A DNA stretch of 7,711 nucleotides from Rhodocyclaceae bacterium (lineage in GTDB: Bacteria > Pseudomonadota > Gammaproteobacteria > Burkholderiales > Rhodocyclaceae). The stretch covers positions 1-7,711 of the forward strand of contig JADFDL010000074.1 of NCBI GenBank assembly GCA_018262875.1, given 5' to 3'. The notes under the pieces are model-generated. The model was not told the DNA's origin. It was given only the letters and a program-made list of their open reading frames with translations, and searched no databases. Below are positions 5,052-7,711 of this stretch, piece by piece (the first letter of the stretch is position 1; each line of letters opens with the position of its first letter). The translations under genes were made by a program, and so were the position numbers.

Positions 5052-6416
5052 TCAGGCCTTTTCCGCCTTCTCCGATTTGAACAGCGCCGGGCTGAGATCG
5101 TGCCGCTGCAGAAGCTTGTAGAACTCGGTGCGATTGCGCTGCGCCATGCGTGCCGCCTGGGTGACGTTGCCCTCGGTGGTACGCAACAACCGCACCAGAT
5201 AGTCGTGCTCGAACACGCGCCGTGCTTCGTCGAGGGACACCATCAGGGTGTTGTCGTCATGCAAAGCCTGCTGCACGAGCGAAGCCGGTACCACCCGCGA
5301 GGTCGACAACGCAACGGTCTGCTCGACGACGTTGAGCAATTGGCGCACATTGCCCGGCCAGGAGGCGTTCACCAGCAATTCCAGCGCCTCCGGAGAAAAG
5401 GTGCGCGCCGGCTTGCTGTAGCGCACCGCCAGCTGCTCGACGAAATGCGCGCACAGCAGCGGTATGTCCTCGCGCCGCTCCGACAGCGGCGGCAGCGCCA
5501 GCGAAACCACGTTGAGCCGATAGTAGAGATCGGGACGGAAGCCGCCACCGCGAATGCTTTCCGATAGATCCCGGTGAGTGGCGGAAATGATGCGCACGTC
5601 GATCGAAACCATCTCGGTCGAACCAACCGGCCGCACACTGCGGTCCTGCAAGGAACGCAGCAGCTTGGCCTGCAGGGAGAGCGGCATGTCGCCGATCTCA
5701 TCGAGGAACAGCGTGCCGCCCTGGGCTGCCTGGAACAGGCCGCGGTGGGCATAGATCGCCCCGGAAAAGGCGCCTTTGGCGTGGCCGAACAGCTCGCTCT
5801 CGAGCAGATGTTCGGGAATGGCTGCGCAGTTGACAGCCATGAAGGGCCCTTTCGCTCGCGCACTGGCGAGATGAATGGCCTGGGCGAGCAACTCCTTGCC
5901 GCTGCCGGACTCGCCGTAAATCAGCACGCTGGCATCCGAGCCGGACACCAGCTTGGCCTGGCGCAGCACCTCTTCCATGCGCTGGCTGCGCGTGACGATG
6001 GCGGCGCGCCAGGCTTCGGATGCGCCGCCGGTTTCCGTGCCGCCGGAAAACTTGAGGGCCTGCTCGACCTGGGCGAGAAGATCCTTGCCGTCGAACGGTT
6101 TGGTCAGAAAGCTGAAAACGCCGCGCTGGGTCGCCGCGACGGCATCCGGAATCGTGCCATGCGCCGTCAGGATGATCACCGGCAGGGTCGGCATGGCGGC
6201 ATGGATGCGGTCGAACAGCGCCATGCCGTCCATGCCCTCCATGCGCAGATCGGTGATGACGAGTCGGGGGCGCGCCAGGGCCAACTGCGCCAACGCCTGT
6301 GCACCGCTCTCTGCCGTCTGCACCGCATAACCGGCGGCCGTCAGGCGCAGGGAGATCAGCTTGAGAATGTCGCGGTCGTCGTCGACAAGAAGAATGGGGG
6401 CTTTCGCTTCAGTCAT
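5052..6416 (-). CDS. qseF: Sigma-54-dependent response regulator QseF (GlrR)
   Basis: A 454-residue NtrC-family activator: receiver, AAA+ ATPase, then DNA-binding domain. The receiver (about 5-120) has acidic D12/D13/D14, phospho-acceptor D56 in ITDLRM, T84 and K106. The AAA+ domain has Walker A GESGSGKE (168-175), a sigma-54 contact loop reading GAFSGA (215-220, normally GAFTGA), Walker B GGTLFLDEIGDM (233-244) and the arginine-containing FRPDLYYRLN (293-302). The C-terminal Fis-type helix-turn-helix is GNVTQAARMAQRNRTEFYKL at 416-435; this EFYKLL form matches E. coli GlrR/QseF rather than NtrC. It is expected to be phosphorylated by the adjacent QseE and to drive sigma-54 promoters from distant sites. 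Its ATG overlaps the qseG stop as ATGA, and no Shine-Dalgarno is seen before it, so translation is probably coupled. The short charged tail after residue 445 is unremarkable. Confidence 0.93.
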   Translation of the reverse strand: MTEAKAPILLVDDDRDILKLISLRLTAAGYAVQTAESGAQALAQLALARPRLVITDLRMEGMDGMALFDRIHAAMPTLPVIILTAHGTIPDAVAATQRGVFSFLTKPFDGKDLLAQVEQALKFSGGTETGGASEAWRAAIVTRSQRMEEVLRQAKLVSGSDASVLIYGESGSGKELLAQAIHLASARAKGPFMAVNCAAIPEHLLESELFGHAKGAFSGAIYAHRGLFQAAQGGTLFLDEIGDMPLSLQAKLLRSLQDRSVRPVGSTEMVSIDVRIISATHRDLSESIRGGGFRPDLYYRLNVVSLALPPLSERREDIPLLCAHFVEQLAVRYSKPARTFSPEALELLVNASWPGNVRQLLNVVEQTVALSTSRVVPASLVQQALHDDNTLMVSLDEARRVFEHDYLVRLLRTTEGNVTQAARMAQRNRTEFYKLLQRHDLSPALFKSEKAEKA

Positions 6417-6919
6417 TTTTTAGGGGGTTGCCGTCCGCGCAGGCTGCGCTCAATAGTCAACATGGAGTCCAGTTTCTGCTGCAGCTCGTCGGCGCGCTTC
6501 TGCTCCCGCTGACGTTCGGCCACCAGTTTCTGCAGCAAGACGATGAACTGATGCCGGGGCGATTCGGGCGGCGCCTTGCGGCTGACAGCGCCATCGAGCA
6601 AGGCCAGCAGCTTGCCATCGTCTCGCCAGGCCGCACCCGGCACGCACATCAACAAGACCAGGCGCAACCGCCCCAGTTCGCTGCGATCGCGAGCGAAGGA
6701 CTGGCTGATACCCTGATGTTCGCGCTTCAGTTCTTCCGCCGGCATGGCCAGCAGGTCCTGATAGTATGCCAGCAAGGCCGACACTTCCGCATTTTCCTTC
6801 ATGTAATCCGCGCCCGGCGCGGATACGGGCACAGGCTCGGCCGGCTCGGGTGCGGCACCAGGAAGCAGCGCACAGCCGCCCGCAGCAGCCGCCACGGCAA
6901 TTCCCCACAGAAGCTTCAC
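6413..6919 (-). CDS. qseG: QseG-like outer-membrane lipoprotein between sensor and regulator
   Basis: A 168-residue lipoprotein. The open frame runs further upstream to 7267, but that part lies wholly over the kinase gene; the real start is GTG 6919-6917, one base after the kinase stop. The N-terminus MKLLWGIAVAAAAGGC is a lipoprotein signal with the lipidated cysteine at residue 16 (lipobox AGGC). Residue +2 is alanine, not aspartate, which predicts outer-membrane sorting. A Pro/Ala-rich linker (17-36) follows. Then come helical segments with AYYQDLLAMPAEELKREH, a region with RLRLVLLMCVPG (85-95), and a probable coiled coil (about 128-160) ending QKRADELQQKLDSMLTIERS. This architecture and position match YfhG/QseG of enterobacteria, which is needed for signalling by the QseE kinase. 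The stop overlaps the qseF start by four bases. Sequence similarity to QseG is weak outside the tail, so the symbol rests partly on gene order. Confidence 0.85.
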   Translation of the reverse strand: MKLLWGIAVAAAAGGCALLPGAAPEPAEPVPVSAPGADYMKENAEVSALLAYYQDLLAMPAEELKREHQGISQSFARDRSELGRLRLVLLMCVPGAAWRDDGKLLALLDGAVSRKAPPESPRHQFIVLLQKLVAERQREQKRADELQQKLDSMLTIERSLRGRQPPKK

Positions 6920-6920
6920 A

Positions 6921-7711
6921 TCAGTCCTTCTTTTCCCAATTGAGCGGCAGCTTGACGCGAAGGTGGCCGCCCTTGCCTTCCTCGATGACCTCGATTTTGC
7001 CACGATGCGCCAATACATATTCCTTGGCGATGGCCAAACCAAGGCCGCTGCCCTTGACCGTGCCGCGCCGCGCCCGCGTACCGCGAAAAAACGGCTCGAA
7101 GATACGCTCGCGCTCCTCTGCGGCGACACCCGGGCCCTGGTCGACGACATCGAGCACCGCACGCCCTTCGTGTTTTTCCAGTTCGACGTGAATGACGCCC
7201 TCGCGTGGAGAAAACTTGATGGCGTTGGTAATGAGGTTGTCGACCACCACGCGCAGCTTGTCGGCATCCCCTTCCACCAGCACCGGCGTCATCCTGCGCT
7301 CGAAGCGGATGGCGCGCGCCGCGGCCACCAGGCGGTGTGCGCGCAGCACCTGGGTGCACACCACGTCGAGCGCCACCGGTTGCGGATCGATGCTGCTCGA
7401 GGCAAAGCCCGCCTGCTGATAATTGATCAGCTCCTCGATGAGCTGCTGCAGGCGGCGACTGTTCTGGTCGATGATTCCGATGATGGTTTTTTGTTGCTCG
7501 GTCAGCGGCCCCGGCACGCCTTCTCCGAGCAGTTGCGCGCCTTCGCGGATCGACGTGAGCGGCGTCTTCAGGTCATGCGAAACATGTCGCAGAAAACGGT
7601 TCTTCTGTTCCTCCAGCTCCGCCAGCCGTCGTCGCAGCCAGTCGAGCCGGCGGCCGAGATAGGCGAGATCCTGCGGGCCGGACACCGTGATCCCGTCCGA
7701 ATACTCGGCGC
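6921..7711 (-). CDS. qseE: Sensor histidine kinase QseE (GlrK), 5' end outside the window
   Basis: C-terminal catalytic part of a membrane sensor kinase, 263 visible codons, open to the window edge. It begins in a linker/coiled segment after the expected HAMP domain (DLAYLGRRLDWLRRRLAELE). The DHp domain has the phospho-acceptor histidine in HVSHDLKTPL (codon 7577-7575) followed by TSIREGAQLL. The ATPase domain shows the N box DNLITNAIKFSP, G1 box DQGPGV, F box FEPFF and G2 box GSGLGLAIAK, all intact. The HxSHxLKTPL-xxIREG context resembles E. coli GlrK/QseE. A GTG at 7685 could be read as a start, but the frame continues upstream as coding-like sequence and a kinase starting there would lack any sensor or membrane part, so I treat the gene as truncated. 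The transmembrane and periplasmic sensor regions are not visible, so the signal cannot be judged. The stop TGA (6923-6921) is one base from the qseG start. Confidence 0.9.
   Translation of the reverse strand, partial: AEYSDGITVSGPQDLAYLGRRLDWLRRRLAELEEQKNRFLRHVSHDLKTPLTSIREGAQLLGEGVPGPLTEQQKTIIGIIDQNSRRLQQLIEELINYQQAGFASSSIDPQPVALDVVCTQVLRAHRLVAAARAIRFERRMTPVLVEGDADKLRVVVDNLITNAIKFSPREGVIHVELEKHEGRAVLDVVDQGPGVAAEERERIFEPFFRGTRARRGTVKGSGLGLAIAKEYVLAHRGKIEVIEEGKGGHLRVKLPLNWEKKD
6925..6929 (-). promoter_or_regulatory. Ribosome binding site fixing the GTG start of qseG
   Basis: On the minus strand AAGGA lies inside the last codons of qseE, with the five bases ctgat before GTG (6919-6917). An ATG overlapping the same place (6921-6919) is out of frame and stops at once, so the GTG is the start that gives a lipoprotein signal sequence. 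Confidence 0.7.

Noticed and set aside
5574..6512. Plus-strand open frame of 312 codons antisense to qseF
   Set aside because: It lies opposite a complete response regulator with intact catalytic motifs and has no recognisable domain or ribosome site.
6920..7267. Upstream extension of the lipoprotein frame over the kinase gene
   Set aside because: The extension is low-complexity out-of-frame kinase sequence; the GTG at 6919 has a ribosome site and yields a lipoprotein signal.
1..7711. CRISPR array, tRNA/rRNA, insertion sequence or prophage material
   Set aside because: No regularly spaced repeats, RNA gene signatures, transposase motifs or terminal repeats were seen.

Overview
The window is about 7.7 kb of GC-rich, densely coding proteobacterial DNA. 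The proteins look betaproteobacterial (a Rhodocyclales-like bacterium is my guess), judging from the short-form alpha-glucan phosphorylase beside glgA, the qseE-qseG-qseF order and a glycine-zipper protein with a CxxC motif. This placement rests on recognising families by eye, not on a search.

Left half, plus strand (1-3733): the 3' part of a GlgP-type alpha-glucan phosphorylase, then a complete glycogen synthase, glgA. The two genes overlap by 10 bases, so glycogen breakdown and synthesis are translated from one message. A small gene of unknown function for a three-helix membrane protein (3747-4067, minus) ends 13 bases from glgA, in convergent orientation.

Right half, minus strand (7711 down to 4237): a sensor kinase (5' end outside the window), a small outer-membrane-type lipoprotein and a sigma-54-activating response regulator form the tightly coupled operon qseE-qseG-qseF (also called glrK-yfhG-glrR). 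The gaps are 1 base and a 4-base ATGA overlap. After a 257-base non-coding gap comes a gene for an envelope protein with a glycine-zipper 2TM domain.

The most notable find is in that gap. Reading toward the glycine-zipper gene there is a near-consensus sigma-54 promoter (GG and GC elements at canonical spacing). About 110 and 177 bases upstream of its predicted start lie two perfect TGTC-N10-GACA palindromes, the motif reported for GlrR/QseF upstream of glmY in enterobacteria. The window therefore appears to hold a complete local circuit: envelope sensor (QseE/QseG), sigma-54 activator (QseF), its enhancer sites, and a directly controlled envelope gene. The circuit is inferred from sequence only. 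The activator also carries GAFSGA in place of the usual GAFTGA in its sigma-54-contacting loop.
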